From the NCBI RefSeq assembly GCF_009727055.1, contig NC_052353.1, positions 63,393,300 to 63,457,299 on the forward strand: 64,000 nt of DNA. Reading direction: 5' to 3'. Under the pieces are notes generated by a model that worked only from the letters and a program-made list of their open reading frames with translations, was not told the DNA's origin and did not search any database. The DNA is from Benincasa hispida (Eukaryota; Streptophyta; Magnoliopsida; Cucurbitales; Cucurbitaceae). Positions 9,898 to 21,273 of this stretch are shown here, one piece after another. Within the stretch, counting starts at the first letter, position 1. Each line of letters starts with the position of its first letter. Made by a program: the position numbers and the translations under genes.

Positions 9898-11767
9898 TGG
9901 TAACTTGTAGAAATACAAGTTATTTATGCTGTCTTATCTAGATATTGCGGCAAAAAAGAGAAGGAATATGCGTCGATTATATGAAAATTAGCTAAAAAAT
10001 ACAATAAATATAAATTATCGCAATTACACCCGCTAACATCATCAAGATGGTAGAAGAGGATATTTCTATTATGTTTTACAAGAAACCACGTCACCGCTTG
10101 CGATCAAGGCTCAACGAGGAACTGAACAATGCATCTCTGTCACATTGCGCCTGTCAATCAACAATGAAGAGATGATTAACGTATGACGGCGCAATGAGAC
10201 AGTTGATCCCAAGCTAAATTTCAACTGCATGCGGTAATAAAAAAACATCGCATGCGAGCAACCGATCGAAAGATGTAACTGAGTGACGCAAATGCGGAGG
10301 ATTATGACACGTGTACAACTAACCGTTATGTAGATTTGACGGTCTGACCGCATAATAGAAGGAATATTACTCCTCCATCTTCGGAATTTCCATAACAATA
10401 AGTGAGGCCCACAAGCAAGAGTCAAATCTTTTCACCTATAAATACCCCCATTAAATTCAGAGAAGATATACTTGATACGAGGGCTAATTAATGCTAGATT
10501 ATTGAGAGAAAGGCTGAGCTGAGTACTGATCGGAAGAAATCCGAAAAGAAAAGAGACAAGGTTGAGAGGTGATCTCAATGCAATTTTGCCAAATCCCCGC
10601 CGTGAAGCTTTGTGCTTAGGTCCCTGCTACTGATTGAGCAAGCCTGAGAAGGAAGCTCATCCTTCCGCACAATCCATCCACGCAGGCAAGCAAATCTCCA
10701 TCCAAATCGGTGCCAAGACGTTGGCGTTAATTTGTATTTGTTTCTAACTCTATTTCATCAACTGTATTTCATCTTCTTAATCTTTTCATTCACAAATCAT
10801 GTATCAGACGCTAAATAGTTTTATTGAATGTCTTAATCACTTTCATTTCCACTTTTCTGTCTATTTCCGTTCCTCCATTAATCGTTTGCTCCATGAAGTT
10901 TTCTTAATCCCTTGGTAATTAATATGGATTAAACGAGTAACTTACTCTATGATAAAGAGATAAATGCGTTTAGCTAAGGCATGCTAAACGACATCTTCAC
11001 TTGTGAGAGCAGAAGTGAAAATGTCATTCTGATCTATCGAGAGAAGGTTAGAAGAATGCGTTGACTAAAGCGAGTAGTACTTCCAGAGATGGAAGCAACC
11101 TTGCGTTCATTACGTTCGTCCCTGTTTCACCATAGAGATGTGGGAACNNNNNNNNNNNNNNNNNNNNNNNTGGAAGCAACCTTGCGTTCATTACGTTCGT
11201 CCCTGTTTCACCATAGAGATGTGGGAACGTGGCCGATCACCGAGAGGTGTACGCCAAGGGAAAAGCGGAATAGTACTTATATCTTTAACACAATTAAGGA
11301 ACTTGTGCTGTTTATATTAGTTATCTTTTCTCTTTCTGATTCACACAAAAGACTTGTCACCGTATTACACGATCTTTGTATAATCTTCACAGCCAGCCTT
11401 GATCTCAATATCTTGTATCATGAAACCTGTATCTTGTATCATCTTAGCTTAGATTTACTTTATCACAATTTATTTTATTATCAAATTTTTACCGCTTTAC
11501 TTTACTTTATCACATGTTTAATTACTTGTACACAAAATTCTTTTATAAATTGAAAAGTCCCTGGTCGCATATATAACAAACATGACACAATGACCTCAAA
11601 TAGTCCCTGTGTTTGACCTCGGACCACACCAAGAAACTTGTGGTGAAATTATACTTTGTTTCAACGCAAGAAAATTTGTAACAACGCACAACATACTACA
11701 AGAACATTCATTAATAACGCATATCTAGAAGTAGTATTGCATATCATCGTATAAAATCTACGTAATT
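9898..11767 (+). repeat. A2 3' LTR (contains an assembly gap)
   Basis: The start is TGGTAAC (TGATAAC in LTR1), and the end CGTAATT corresponds to CGTAACA of LTR1. It matches LTR1 along its length apart from an 81-bp excess at 11090-11228, where a 58-bp segment appears on both sides of 23 Ns. It is followed at once by the target duplication GGCGA. Confidence 0.88.
11090..11228. other. Assembly gap (23 N) with duplicated flanks
   Basis: The 58 bp at 11090-11147 are identical to 11171-11228, and the Ns fill 11148-11170. LTR1 has this sequence once (from 2580), so the duplication is very probably a scaffolding overlap that was not merged. Confidence 0.9.
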
Positions 11768-11772
11768 GGCGA
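11768..11772. repeat. Target-site duplication GGCGA, right copy (A2)
   Basis: Pairs with 1380-1384. The bases that follow, TCAGGCTGTCTTTG, continue A1 gag. Confidence 0.9.
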
Positions 11773-12865
11773 TCAGGCTGTCTTTGTTCCCTTATTCTTT
11801 GTGTGATGACGCAAAACAATGGGTAAGCTCACTGGAGCCTGGTGAAATCACCACTTGGGAGAAGTTGGTGGAGAAATTTATGCAAAAATACTTCCCACCT
11901 ACCACCAACGCGAGAAGGCGTCGAGAGATTATGAACTTTGAACAAGAAAAAGCTGAGACTTTAAGCACCGCATGGAAAGGGATTGATAAAAAAATTCCCA
12001 AATCATGGACTACCACTAACTATCCAGATGGAGACTTTTTATGGTGGATTGAATAGAGCATCGCAGATGGCAGCCGACATAGTGGCAGTTGGTGGAATTA
12101 TGGATAAATCTTACACTAAGGCCAAAGAGATATTAGACCGCATTGCTAAGCACAACATAGAATGGGTGGACAATACATATGATGGAAGAGCTGATAAGAA
12201 GAAGAGATCTCAGAATGTTAATTCTATCGATTCCAACGCAATAGTCACACTTTCTGCACAAGTGGCTATGATGACCAGCCTTTTGCAGAACATATCGCTA
12301 GGAAACGCATCAAATCAGCAGAAGGTGAATCAGGTAAAAGCGTTCGGACAGCCTATGGTTAGCTGTGTGGGCTATAGAGATCCTCATTCTTATGCTGATT
12401 GCCCACAAAACCCACAGTCAATATGCTTCATTAAAAACAACCCATTTTCCAATACATATAATCCTTGATGAAGAAACCATCCACATTTTTCTTGGACAGA
12501 AGGAAATCAATAGGAGCACCACCCGGGGGCAAATAAATAGCAAAGGTAAGGACCGCCGCCTGTATTTCAACCAACGCATCAGCCACATCAACAGTCCTTT
12601 AATAGAGGAGAATAGGCGTCGAGCTCAGGATCTCTGCTTGAGAACCTATTAAAGGAGTACATAGCCCAGAATGATGCGTTGCTGAAAATCTAGGCGTCGT
12701 CTATCAGAAACCTGAAAAATACAGGTAGGGCATATAGCGAGCGAGTTGAAGAACAGGCAGCCTGGAGTTTTGCCTAGCAATACTGAATCTCCTGGGAACA
12801 ACAATGGAAAAGAGCAATGCCATGCGATGACGTTGTAAAGTGGAAAAGCTCTTAAAGAAAGAAGA
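11773..12865 (+). pseudogene. gag: A1 gag, C-terminal part
   Basis: Resumes gag exactly after A2: AIRLSLFPYSLCDDAKQWVSS, EITTWEKLVEKFMQKYFPP, then a frameshift near 12000 and MIKKFPNHGLPL, METFYGGLNRASQMAAD, MDKSYTKAKEILDRIAKHN. The zinc knuckle is degenerate (CVGYRDPHSYADC): the second Cys has been lost. A stop lies at 12466. Beyond it are weak traces of the C-terminal gag segment (ENLLKEYIAQNDALLKI, stop, ASSIRNL). Gag would coat the genomic RNA, but this copy is dead. Confidence 0.8.
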
Positions 12866-13707
12866 ATGAATCCAAGAAACATCAGTCCTTTAAAAGAATG
12901 CAACACACGTTCAATGGCAATAGAAGATCAAGAAGAAAGAACACTTAAGACCACAAGCCATTTAGAATCAAGTACGTCTAACGTGGGAAAACCTGCAGTA
13001 CCGCTGAATGCACCATTCCCTAGACGTCTGATGAAGAAGAATGATGAACAACAATTCAAGCGCTTTCTTGAGCTTCTGAGGCAATTGCATATCAATATTC
13101 CACTTATAGAGGCCTTGGAGAAAATGCCAAAATATGTAAAAAATTTTAAGGACATTTTGACGAAGAAAAGAAGAGTCAGCGAAACAGAAGTAATCGCGCT
13201 AACGCAGGAGTGCAACGCGTTAGTAAGCAACAGTCTACCCAAGAAACAGAAGGACCCTGGGAGCTTCATAGTTCCTTGCTCGATCTGAGGGTTGGATGTA
13301 GGACATGCATTGTGCGATTTGGGAGCCAACATTAATCTCATGTCACTCTCAATCTTTAAGAAACTGGAAACTGGTGAAGCACAACCTACTTCTGTTACTC
13401 TTCGACTTGCTGACACAATCAAGTACCCAGAAGGAAAAATTGAAGACGTTCTGGTAAAGGTTGACAACTTCATATTCCTAGCAGATTTTATCATCTTGGA
13501 CTATGAAGCAGATAAGAAGGTACCAACTATCCTTGGACGCCCCTTTCTAGCTACTGGGAAAGTTTGAATAGACGAGCATAAAGGCGAATTGACTATGCGC
13601 GTAGACAATCAAGAGGTGAAGTTTAATGTGTTAAACGCATTAAAGTTCCCGGACAGTGAAGAATGTCAATTGAACAGTATAGAGTTTCCTGAAGAAGAAG
13701 TATCCAT
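12866..13707 (+). pseudogene. A1 protease region
   Basis: A linker with PLNAPFPRRL and QLHINIPLIEALEKMPKYVKNFKDIL is typical of the gag-protease junction in Athila-type elements. The aspartic protease follows with its active-site motif DLGA ([17 protein letters not shown], near 13317), [21 protein letters not shown] and ILGRPFLAT. Stops lie at 13286-13288 (TGA, in CSI*GLDV) and just after LATGKV (13565). The protease would process the Gag-Pol polyprotein. Confidence 0.8.
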
Positions 13708-14880
13708 GTGTGTGAGGTCCTCGCGTTGGAGAAGAACATGAAAGAACTAGAGCCGCCAAGTTTGAGTGGGCGACGAATGAAACCAACACATCCATCACTA
13801 GAGGAACCACTAGAACTCGAGTTACCTAGTCACCTGAAATATGCCTTCCTTGGAACAAACAAAACTTTACCTGTGATCATTTTCGCGAATCTTACTGAGC
13901 CTAATGGGCACTCTCTCTTGTAGATGCTGAAAAAGCACATGCGTGCAATAGGATGGACGCTAGCGGATATCCGTGGCATCAGCCCATCTTATTGCATGCA
14001 TAAGATCAGGCTAGAAGAAGGGAAGTCGAGATCGATTAACCCTCAAAGAAGGTTGAACCCCATAATGAAGGAAGTGGTCAAGAAAGAAATCCTAAAATGC
14101 CTGGACGTGGGAGTGATCTATCCTCTATTCGACAGTAGTTGGGTAAGCCTAGTCCAATGCGTTCCCAAGAAAGGGGGAACAACTATGATAGTCAATAGCA
14201 ATAATGAACTCATACCTTCGAGGACTGTCATGGGCTGGCGCGTCTGTATGGATTACAAGAAGCTCAACGCGGCAACTAATAAATACCACTTCCCCCTTCC
14301 TTTCATTGACCAAATGCTTGATAGACTTGCTGGCAAAGAATTTTATTGCTTTCTTGATAGATACCCTGGTTATAACCAGATTTTGATTGACCCAGAAGAT
14401 CAGAAGAAGACAACATTTACCTGTCCCTTTGGAACATTCGCGTTTAGATGCATGCCCTTTGGACTGTGTAACGCACCTAGAACATTCCAAAGGTGTATGA
14501 TGGCTATCTTCTCTAACTTCTTAGAAAAGACTGTTGAAGTCTTCATGGACGATTTCTTAGTCTTTGGAGATTCATTCCAATCATGCCTAGATAATTTGGA
14601 GGTCGTCCTTGCTTGATGCGAAGAAACAAACCTTGTGTTGAATTGGGAAAAATGTCACTTTATGGTGACTGAAGGAATTGTCTTAGGCCACAAAGTATCT
14701 AACGCTGGGTCGGAAGTAGATGAAGCCAAGATAGATGTCATAGCTAAACTTCCACCACCATCAAATGTTAAAGGTCTACGAAGTTTTCTAGGGCATGTTG
14801 GCTTCTATTGAAGGTTCGTTAGAGGATTTTATCAAATTGTGTGACCTCTGAGCGCATTACTAGAGGCGAACCAACCCTAC
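13708..14880 (+). pseudogene. pol: A1 reverse transcriptase
   Basis: Copies the element RNA into DNA. A connecting segment (13708-13920, LELELPSHLKYAFLG) runs into a TAG at 13921. Then come WTLADIRGISPSYCMHKI, VGVIYPLFDSSWVS, WRVCMDYKKLN, FPLPFIDQMLDRLAG, YPGYNQI, TFTCPFGTFAFRCMPFGLCNA, and the catalytic motif FMDDF near 14550, a Ty3/gypsy form of YxDD. Stops lie at 14614, 14809 and 14842. All three, like the one at 13921, look like C-to-T changes in Arg or Gln codons. Confidence 0.88.
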
Positions 14881-15420
14881 GATTTTAATGAAGACTATAG
14901 TGATGCGTTTGAAACGTTGAAATATGCGTTTACTACAGCTCTGGTACTAAGCGCACTAGATTGGACGCAACGCTTTATTCTCATGTGCGGCACGAGTAAT
15001 GTTGCAATAGGAACAATGTTAGGACAGAAGAAAGGAAATTTGATACATCCCATCTCTTACGCGTCTAAGACACTGAATGACTCTCAGGAACACTACACAA
15101 CCACTGAAAAAGAAATGTTGGTTGTAGTGTTTGGCATCGAGAAGTTTAGATCTTATTTAGTTGGTACATCAACCATCATTTACACAAAGTTTAGATCTTA
15201 TTTAGTTGGTACATCAACCATCGAGAAGTTTAGATCTTATTTAGTTGGCATCGAGAAGTTTAGATCTTATTTAGTTGGTACATAAAATTCCTAATGAGTA
15301 AGAAGAACACGAAGCCAAGATTAATAAGATGGGTGCTACTGTTATAGGAATTTGATATTGATATTCAGGACAGAAAGGGAACCGAGAATCAGGTGGCTAA
15401 CCATCTGTCCAGGTTAGAAA
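14880..15420 (+). pseudogene. pol: A1 RNase H (catalytic Asp lost, internal tandem repeat)
   Basis: Removes RNA from the RNA-DNA hybrid. Seen are FILMCGTSNVAIGTMLGQ, HPISYASKTLNDSQEHYTTTEKEMLVVVFGIEKFRSYLVG. The first motif normally reads CDASD or similar, and here it is CGTSN, so the catalytic Asp is gone. Where the TDH motif is expected there is a tandem repeat of the FRSYLVG segment (15135-15284). The frame then continues with KKNTKPRLIRWVLLL and DRKGTENQVANHLSRLEN, the tail that leads to integrase. Confidence 0.8.
15135..15284 (+). repeat. Short tandem repeat inside A1 RNase H
   Basis: Four copies of a unit containing TTTAGATCTTATTTAGTTGG are spaced 35-45 bp apart, starting near 15144, 15189, 15226 and 15260. 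Units differ only in their linkers. Other RNase H copies in the window (E, B) have this text once. Confidence 0.85.
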
Positions 15421-16545
15421 ATCAAGAAATGCAAGATCAAGAAAGTGAAATCAATGACGCATTTCCTGATGAAAGCTTGTTCAGAGTTGAAGGCAGGGAA
15501 CCTTGGTACGCGGACATAGTTAATTACTTAACTACCAAGAAATTCCTTGGGAACTTCAACTTTCAGCAAAAGAAACGATTAGTACATGATAGCAAATTTT
15601 ATTTTTTGGGAAGAACCATTTCACTATAAACAAGGCCCTGACTCCATAATGTGTTGATGCGTTTCAGAGGAGGAGACACAACGCATCTTGGCTGAGTGTC
15701 ATGACTCTCCTTACGGAGGGCATTTCGGTGGGCAAAGAATCGCTGCGAAGATCCTTCAAAGCGGATACTTCTAGCCCACTCTCTTCAAAGACGTGAGGGA
15801 GTTTTTTCATAAATGTGACCCCTACCAACGCACCAGGAATATCTCATCAAGGGACGCAATGGCCTTGAACAATATTCTCGAAGTTGAGCTGTTTGATGTT
15901 TGGGGCATTGATTTTATGGGACCTTTTCCCCTGTCCTACGACCAACAATATATCCTGCTTGCAGTAGACTATGTATCAAAGTGGGTAGAAGTAGTAGCTT
16001 GTGCCAGAAATGATGCGTTCACTATTTCTAAGTTTCTTACCAGGAACATCTTCACACGCTTTGGAACACCAAGAGGCCTGATAAGTGACGAAGGTACGCA
16101 TTTCATTAATCGCATCATTTCTAAATTACTTGCCAAATATAATGTTAGGCACAAGATTGCTACCTCTTACCACCCATAAACAAACGGTCAAGTTGAGGTA
16201 TCCAATAGGGAAATAAAATCTATCATGGTGAAAGTTGTCAACACATCACTGAAAGATTGGGCACATAGGCTGGATGAAGTGCTCTGGGCCTACAAGACTG
16301 CCTACAAGACCCTCATAGGTATGTCTCCATACTCTCTAGTATTTGGAAAAGCTTGTCACTTACCCCTAGAGTTGGAGCACAAGGCTTTTTGGGCAATTAA
16401 GAAGCTAAATTTGAACTTGGACGCAACGGGCGCTCAATGCAAACTTCAGCCCAATGAGCTTGAGGAGTGGCGATTGAACGCATACGAGAACAACAAGCTC
16501 TACAAAGAGAAGACAAAACATTGGCACGACCAACGTATTAGTAAG
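15421..16545 (+). pseudogene. pol: A1 integrase
   Basis: Joins the DNA copy to the host genome. The N-terminal zinc finger is partly lost: ECHDSPYGGHFGGQRI is there, but the Cys pair reads CDPYQ. The core keeps GIDFMGPFPLS, SDEGTHFINR and, after a stop at 16177, [13 protein letters not shown], so all three acidic positions are recognisable. [39 protein letters not shown] and [20 protein letters not shown] follow, typical of this clade. The sequence is cut by the gap at 16546. A stop at 15772 (Trp to TAG) and the one at 16177 (Gln to TAA) inactivate it. Confidence 0.87.
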
Positions 16546-17296
16546 NNNNNNNNNNNNNNNNNNNNNNNNNNNNNNNNNNNNNNNNNNNNNNNNNNNNNNN
16601 NNNNNNNNNNNNNNNNNNNNNNNNNNNNNNNNNNNNNNNNNNNNNNNNNNNNNNNNNNNNNNNNNNNNNNNNNNNNNNNNNNNNNNNNNNNNNNNNNNNN
16701 NNNNNNNNNNNNNNNNNNNNNNNNNNNNNNNNNNNNNNNNNNNNNNNNNNNNNNNNNNNNNNNNNNNNNNNNNNNNNNNNNNNNNNNNNNNNNNNNNNNN
16801 NNNNNNNNNNNNNNNNNNNNNNNNNNNNNNNNNNNNNNNNNNNNNNNNNNNNNNNNNNNNNNNNNNNNNNNNNNNNNNNNNNNNNNNNNNNNNNNNNNNN
16901 NNNNNNNNNNNNNNNNNNNNNNNNNNNNNNNNNNNNNNNNNNNNNNNNNNNNNNNNNNNNNNNNNNNNNNNNNNNNNNNNNNNNNNNNNNNNNNNNNNNN
17001 NNNNNNNNNNNNNNNNNNNNNNNNNNNNNNNNNNNNNNNNNNNNNNNNNNNNNNNNNNNNNNNNNNNNNNNNNNNNNNNNNNNNNNNNNNNNNNNNNNNN
17101 NNNNNNNNNNNNNNNNNNNNNNNNNNNNNNNNNNNNNNNNNNNNNNNNNNNNNNNNNNNNNNNNNNNNNNNNNNNNNNNNNNNNNNNNNNNNNNNNNNNN
17201 NNNNNNNNNNNNNNNNNNNNNNNNNNNNNNNNNNNNNNNNNNNNNNNNNNNNNNNNNNNNNNNNNNNNNNNNNNNNNNNNNNNNNNNNNNNNNNNN
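16546..17296. other. Assembly gap (751 N)
   Basis: Unknown sequence between the integrase C-terminus and the 3' ORF leader of A1. Open frames that run through it have no meaning. Confidence 0.99.
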
Positions 17297-17631
17297 TCTC
17301 TCCTCTGCTTATAAAAAGACCAAAACGCTTCGTTTTCTTCTTCTTCCTCACTACCTTTGAGCCCTCCGTGAAAAAGAAAAAGAAAACCCTAGTCCTCTCG
17401 TTTTCCCTCACCGCCGATCTGTTCAAGCCCTCTCCGGCCATAATGTTGTATGCATCTAATAGTTAGAACCAAATGATGAGCTTCGAAAACAACTCGCCGG
17501 TAAGTTTTTTCTCCTCCTCGTCTATTTCGACTTCGCCTCCCCCAAGCCCTCAAAAAACCTCAAAAGCCTCTGTCCAAATCAAACCTATGCATGGCGGAGC
17601 AACCTCCACCTCCCAGCGATCGTCTCGGTCA

Positions 17632-17805
17632 AAGCCTACCACAACACCCACAAAACCTCCTTCTAAAACCACCAAAGCCATCGCAACCCTTCCTTCTAAG
17701 ACTCCTTAACCAAAACCCAAACCTACCATAACACCTATAAAACTTCCTTCTAAAACCACCAAAGCCATCACAACCCTTCCTTCTAAGACTCCTCAACCAA
17801 AACCC
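17632..17805 (+). repeat. 87-bp (29-residue) tandem repeat in A1 3' ORF
   Basis: Two copies encode KPPSKTTKA, then TLPSKTPQPKPK. The period of 87 is a multiple of three, so the frame is kept. The first copy ends with a TAA where the second has CAA. Confidence 0.8.
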
Positions 17806-18440
17806 AAAGCTACCCCTAAGCCAAAACCCAAAAACCCTCCAAAACCAAGGCAACGTCTGTCATCTACGGCTGCCAACAAGCCATCACCAATCCTGCCCCA
17901 CCACCATTCATTCCTAACATAACTCTGGTGGGTGAAACGTATGAGCCCATTCTAGCCTACCTTCATAACGCCCCATCACCAGCCGTGCGTTCACCTCCTC
18001 CACTTTCAATCCAACCCTTGGCCACAATCTACCCAGTTGAAACAGAGGCGTCTAGCCAACCACCGCATTCACCCATCGTCATCTCATCCCCTGGGTTGCC
18101 TCATACCCAATTAAACACCCCTTCATTTACTCCACCTAGGCTCAACTCTCTCGTGTCAGAGCGTAACCTTGAAGAGTTAGCGGAATTGGCTCGACTAGGC
18201 GAGCAAGAAGTGTTTGGTGCTATTTTGGCAAGCCTTAATCAAGGCCAAGAGGAAGAGCAAGTGATGCGTTCCAACCCACCTAACGCATCACTTGAAATAG
18301 ACGAAGCAGAGCACTACGCAATGATGCTCGAGGCAGAATTAGAAGAAGAAGATGAAGAAGAAGAAGAAAGAAGATTTGGCCCTGACGCATCTCAAACACG
18401 CTAAACTAACGCGAATGAAGGGCCCTCAAAAGAAAAGAGA

Positions 18441-18898
18441 GTGTCAAGAAAGAGAAAATTAATCTTGGAGGAAAAAGATGAGCAATCAGCATCCGGTCCT
18501 GTGGATGCAATGCGTGGGAGTTGCTCAAGGCACGACGCGTTAGAGAAGGACTTGGAAGATTATCAGCCCGCAAGGCAAGGGCGAAAGAAGACAGCTCTCC
18601 AAAGGGAATTGGAGAATGAATTGAGAAAGCTAGCAAGGGAAGCAAAAGAGCTGTCTCTTATACACATCTAGATGTGTATAAGAGACAGGTGTCAAGAAAG
18701 AGAAAATTAATCTTGGAGGAAAAAGATGAGCAATCAGCATCCGGTCCTGTGGATGCAATGCGTGGGAGTTGCTCAAGGCACGACGCGTTAGAGAAGGACT
18801 TGGAAGAGTATCAGCCTGGAACGGACGGGCGAAGTAAGACAGCTCTCCAAAGGGAATTGGAGAATGAATTGAGATAGCTGGCACGGGAAGCCAAGGAA
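18441..18898. other. Second Nextera junction adapter with unequal duplication
   Basis: Positions 18651-18688 carry the same 38-bp adapter palindrome. The 210 bp before it (18441-18650) correspond to 18689-18898. The first ~120 bp of the two copies match and the rest differ at many bases (for example the codons after YQP), so two different repeat copies were joined here. Confidence 0.93.
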
Positions 18899-20176
18899 CA
18901 CGCGGCGGGCAAACACAAGGTAACCGACGTGTTACCTAAGAAGACCACGGGAAGAAAGCACCAGTTCAATGATATCCTTGTAGAGAAAGGCTTCTTTCCC
19001 AAGCGTAACCCACTGCCAGTATACATAAGAGAAACAATAAACGCAATGGGTTGGGGTCAGTTCTACATTGGGCACACAAGAATTTGGCACAACCTTGTCC
19101 ACCAGTTCTACAACAGTGAGTTTAACATGGAGAAGAATAAAGCATTTGTTGATAAGGTATTGGTGTGTTTATCATCCAATAAGATCAACGAAGTGTTCAA
19201 CATCGCTAGTAATCCAGACACAGAAGGTAATCGCATCTTAGAGGAACCAATGCCGAGCCAACTTGAAGATGCGCTAAGAGTGGTAGCCAAGCCTGGAAGC
19301 AAGTGGCAAACATCTAGAAATGGAGCAAAGATGCTAGCTTCCAAGAACTTAAACCCAGACGCAAATCTATGTTCCATGGCTGATTTATGCATTGTATGAA
19401 CATGGGGGCATCCCTTTGGGGGATGATCATGAAGAGATCGACAGTCTGATGGACATCAAGTTAATCAGGCGTTTACTTCGTGGTTCACCGCATCAGCCTG
19501 CCTTACCTCCCAACGAAGTGGCATCCAGACCTTAATCATCTAAACTCGCCCTCAAAAGAAGATGCGTCCAGATAGTTGAACATAGCGATAAAGCTTCAGA
19601 GCATGAAGATTACGAAGTAGAGTTTGAACTTACAGATGAAGAAGCGCGCCAGCCTTAAACCTCACTCTCCATGACTCACCAGTGGCCCCGTCAGAAGGGA
19701 GTCTTGATCAAATGCATCAAGAACCTACTGATATAGATCAAGACATCCCTTGTTCCCTTCCTTCGCCCTCACCAAGACCAATTCCAAATTTTGTGCCTCC
19801 TCCAACCATCTTTGAACCAACTAGGTTAGGATCGAGTAACGTTGTAAATTTTGAAGACCCAGTTAGAAGAAGTGAAGAACCAACACCACCTCAATGCAGC
19901 ACTGACCTTGAAGAGTTGAAAACTTTCATCAGTGATCAACTCAGACCATTGGCCGCGTCCATCGAAGGTCTTCAGCAACAAAATCGAATTCTAAGAGATT
20001 ACCTAAGGCAGCAAACAAGAAGGATGCAAGACCAATTTGTTTGTACAACGCAATACATCAATCAGGTATTGGTTGGAATGTTTGCTCTGCCTCCACTACC
20101 TGCTCATCTTAGAAACCCTTTGCACTTTATGGATGAAGACCCTGCAGAAGAATGCATGGATGATGCACCAACATAA

Positions 20177-21260
20177 TGAAGTTTTGGGGTGTTGGTTATT
20201 TTATATTTTGATTTATTTGATGATCTTTTGTATTTGTTTGACTTGCTTGTTTATTTCATGTTATTCTATGAAAATGAGTGAGAAATTTCTATCATTTTTT
20301 TTCTTGCATTTGATCTTAGCATACCTCTTTTTTGTTCTTTAGCTATTTTCTAGTCTTGTGTTTTGCCTTATCTCAATGATATCAACAATATGAAATCTAT
20401 AAGTATAGAGTAAGCGTAGGGAAAATCAACAAGGCCTGAACTTATCTAAAAAGACTATATGGTTTCTTTCTAACACATGCAAGCTTTAAATCAAAACTCC
20501 TTTAGGACTCTCAAAGCCTTTTCGAAATTTTGTTTCTCTTTTAGTAATGAGGATTTAGCTCATCTCCAAATTTGGCGAGGAGCGAATCTGAGTTTAGACG
20601 CATCAAACGAGTACATCATAAAGAAAGGGAACAAAATAGAAACATGTTAAATGCAACTCCTCTGTCATTACTTCAAAAGAAAAACTTCAAAATGACATGA
20701 GTTAAAAAGTTGGAATAGGCACTTAGCTGTAGTTGGATGCTCGTATGACACCCATGGGGGCAAGCCAAAACGAAGTTAAGTCTCCTAGACCAATGCATCT
20801 CATAAAACTTCTCTATCTAGTTTAAGAAAGTTGTATCTTGAAACGAATGAGTATTAGATATTAGTTTAGTTGTGAAGGGTTCTCACCCGTAGTTGGATGC
20901 TCGTATGACACTCGTGGGGGTAAGTCAAAACAAAAGTGGGATACCTGGAACAATGCATGGTAATTGAAAATTCATAAATTTTTCTTTTTATCCGACATTT
21001 ATCTTCAAAAGAGCATCTAACGTATTGCTGGTTTAGAAAAAAGGGGAATGTTTTAAGAAACGAAGGGAGTTATTGATAAAAGGCTTTCTGCACCTGAAAC
21101 TAAACATTATTCCTTTTAGAAAAAGAGTCAATCTGCATTACATTTCCCAAACTCTTTCCTCAAGTTATAATTGAATATGATGAGAGGCGAACTCTACACA
21201 CTCAAGACAAGGTAGATAACAAAGAATTATTTTGGAATGCTTGAGGACAAGCATTGTTCA
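20177..21260 (+). other. A1 3' untranslated region
   Basis: No coding signal. It holds a degraded purine tract 'ccaaatttggcgaggagcg' near 20566-20584 and the paired 45-bp motif at 20729-20775 and 20888-20935. Confidence 0.65.
20729..20935 (+). repeat. Paired 45-bp 3' UTR motif (A1)
   Basis: Both copies read TAGTTGGATGCTCGTATGAC followed by AC(C/T)C(A/G)TGGGGG and AAG(C/T)CAAAAC. They start 159 bp apart, nearly the same spacing as in A2, although the DNA between has diverged. Confidence 0.85.
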
Positions 21261-21273
21261 AATTTGGGGGTGG
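21261..21273 (+). other. A1 polypurine tract
   Basis: AATTTGGGGGTGG directly before TGATAAC of the 3' LTR, the best-preserved polypurine tract in the window. Confidence 0.8.

Larger units (their letters stand above)
1385..11767 (+). mobile_element. Non-autonomous Athila-type element A2 (gag + 3' ORF, no pol)
   Basis: A2 is a complete insertion flanked by the 5-bp duplication GGCGA. It has LTRs 1385-3177 and 9898-11767 (1793 bp, and about 1789 bp once the gap-associated duplication is removed), a tRNA-Asp primer site at 3184, gag, a 3' ORF, a 3' UTR and a polypurine tract. No protease, RT, RNase H or integrase text exists between gag (ends about 4870) and the 3' ORF (starts 5782). By eye the two LTRs differ at roughly 8-10% over their first 430 bp, mostly by transitions, so the insertion is not recent. 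It would need enzymes supplied by a related element such as A1. Confidence 0.88.
17473..20176 (+). pseudogene. A1 3' ORF, homologous to the A2 3' ORF
   Basis: The likely start is ATG 17473 (MMSFENNSP). A Ser/Pro/Lys-rich N-terminus follows, with an 87-bp tandem duplication (17632-17805). Then come frameshifts, an acidic segment (EAELEEEDEEEEERRFG near 18340-18380) and a basic coiled segment (MSRKRKLILEEKDEQS). The conserved domain is at 18929-19399: FNDILVEKGFFPKRNPLPVY, RETINAMGWGQFY, SNKINEVFNIASNPDTEGNRILEEPMPSQLEDALRVVAKPGSKW. The last part (19682-20176) is Pro-rich with a coiled-coil-like LRPLAASIEGLQQQNRILRDYLRQQ. It aligns in order with A2 and E 3' ORFs. Function unknown. An adapter and a false duplication (18441-18898) corrupt the middle. 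Confidence 0.7.

Noticed and set aside
16225..17466. Frame of 413 codons and its minus counterpart
   Set aside because: Most of it is translated N. Only the part before 16546 is real (integrase).
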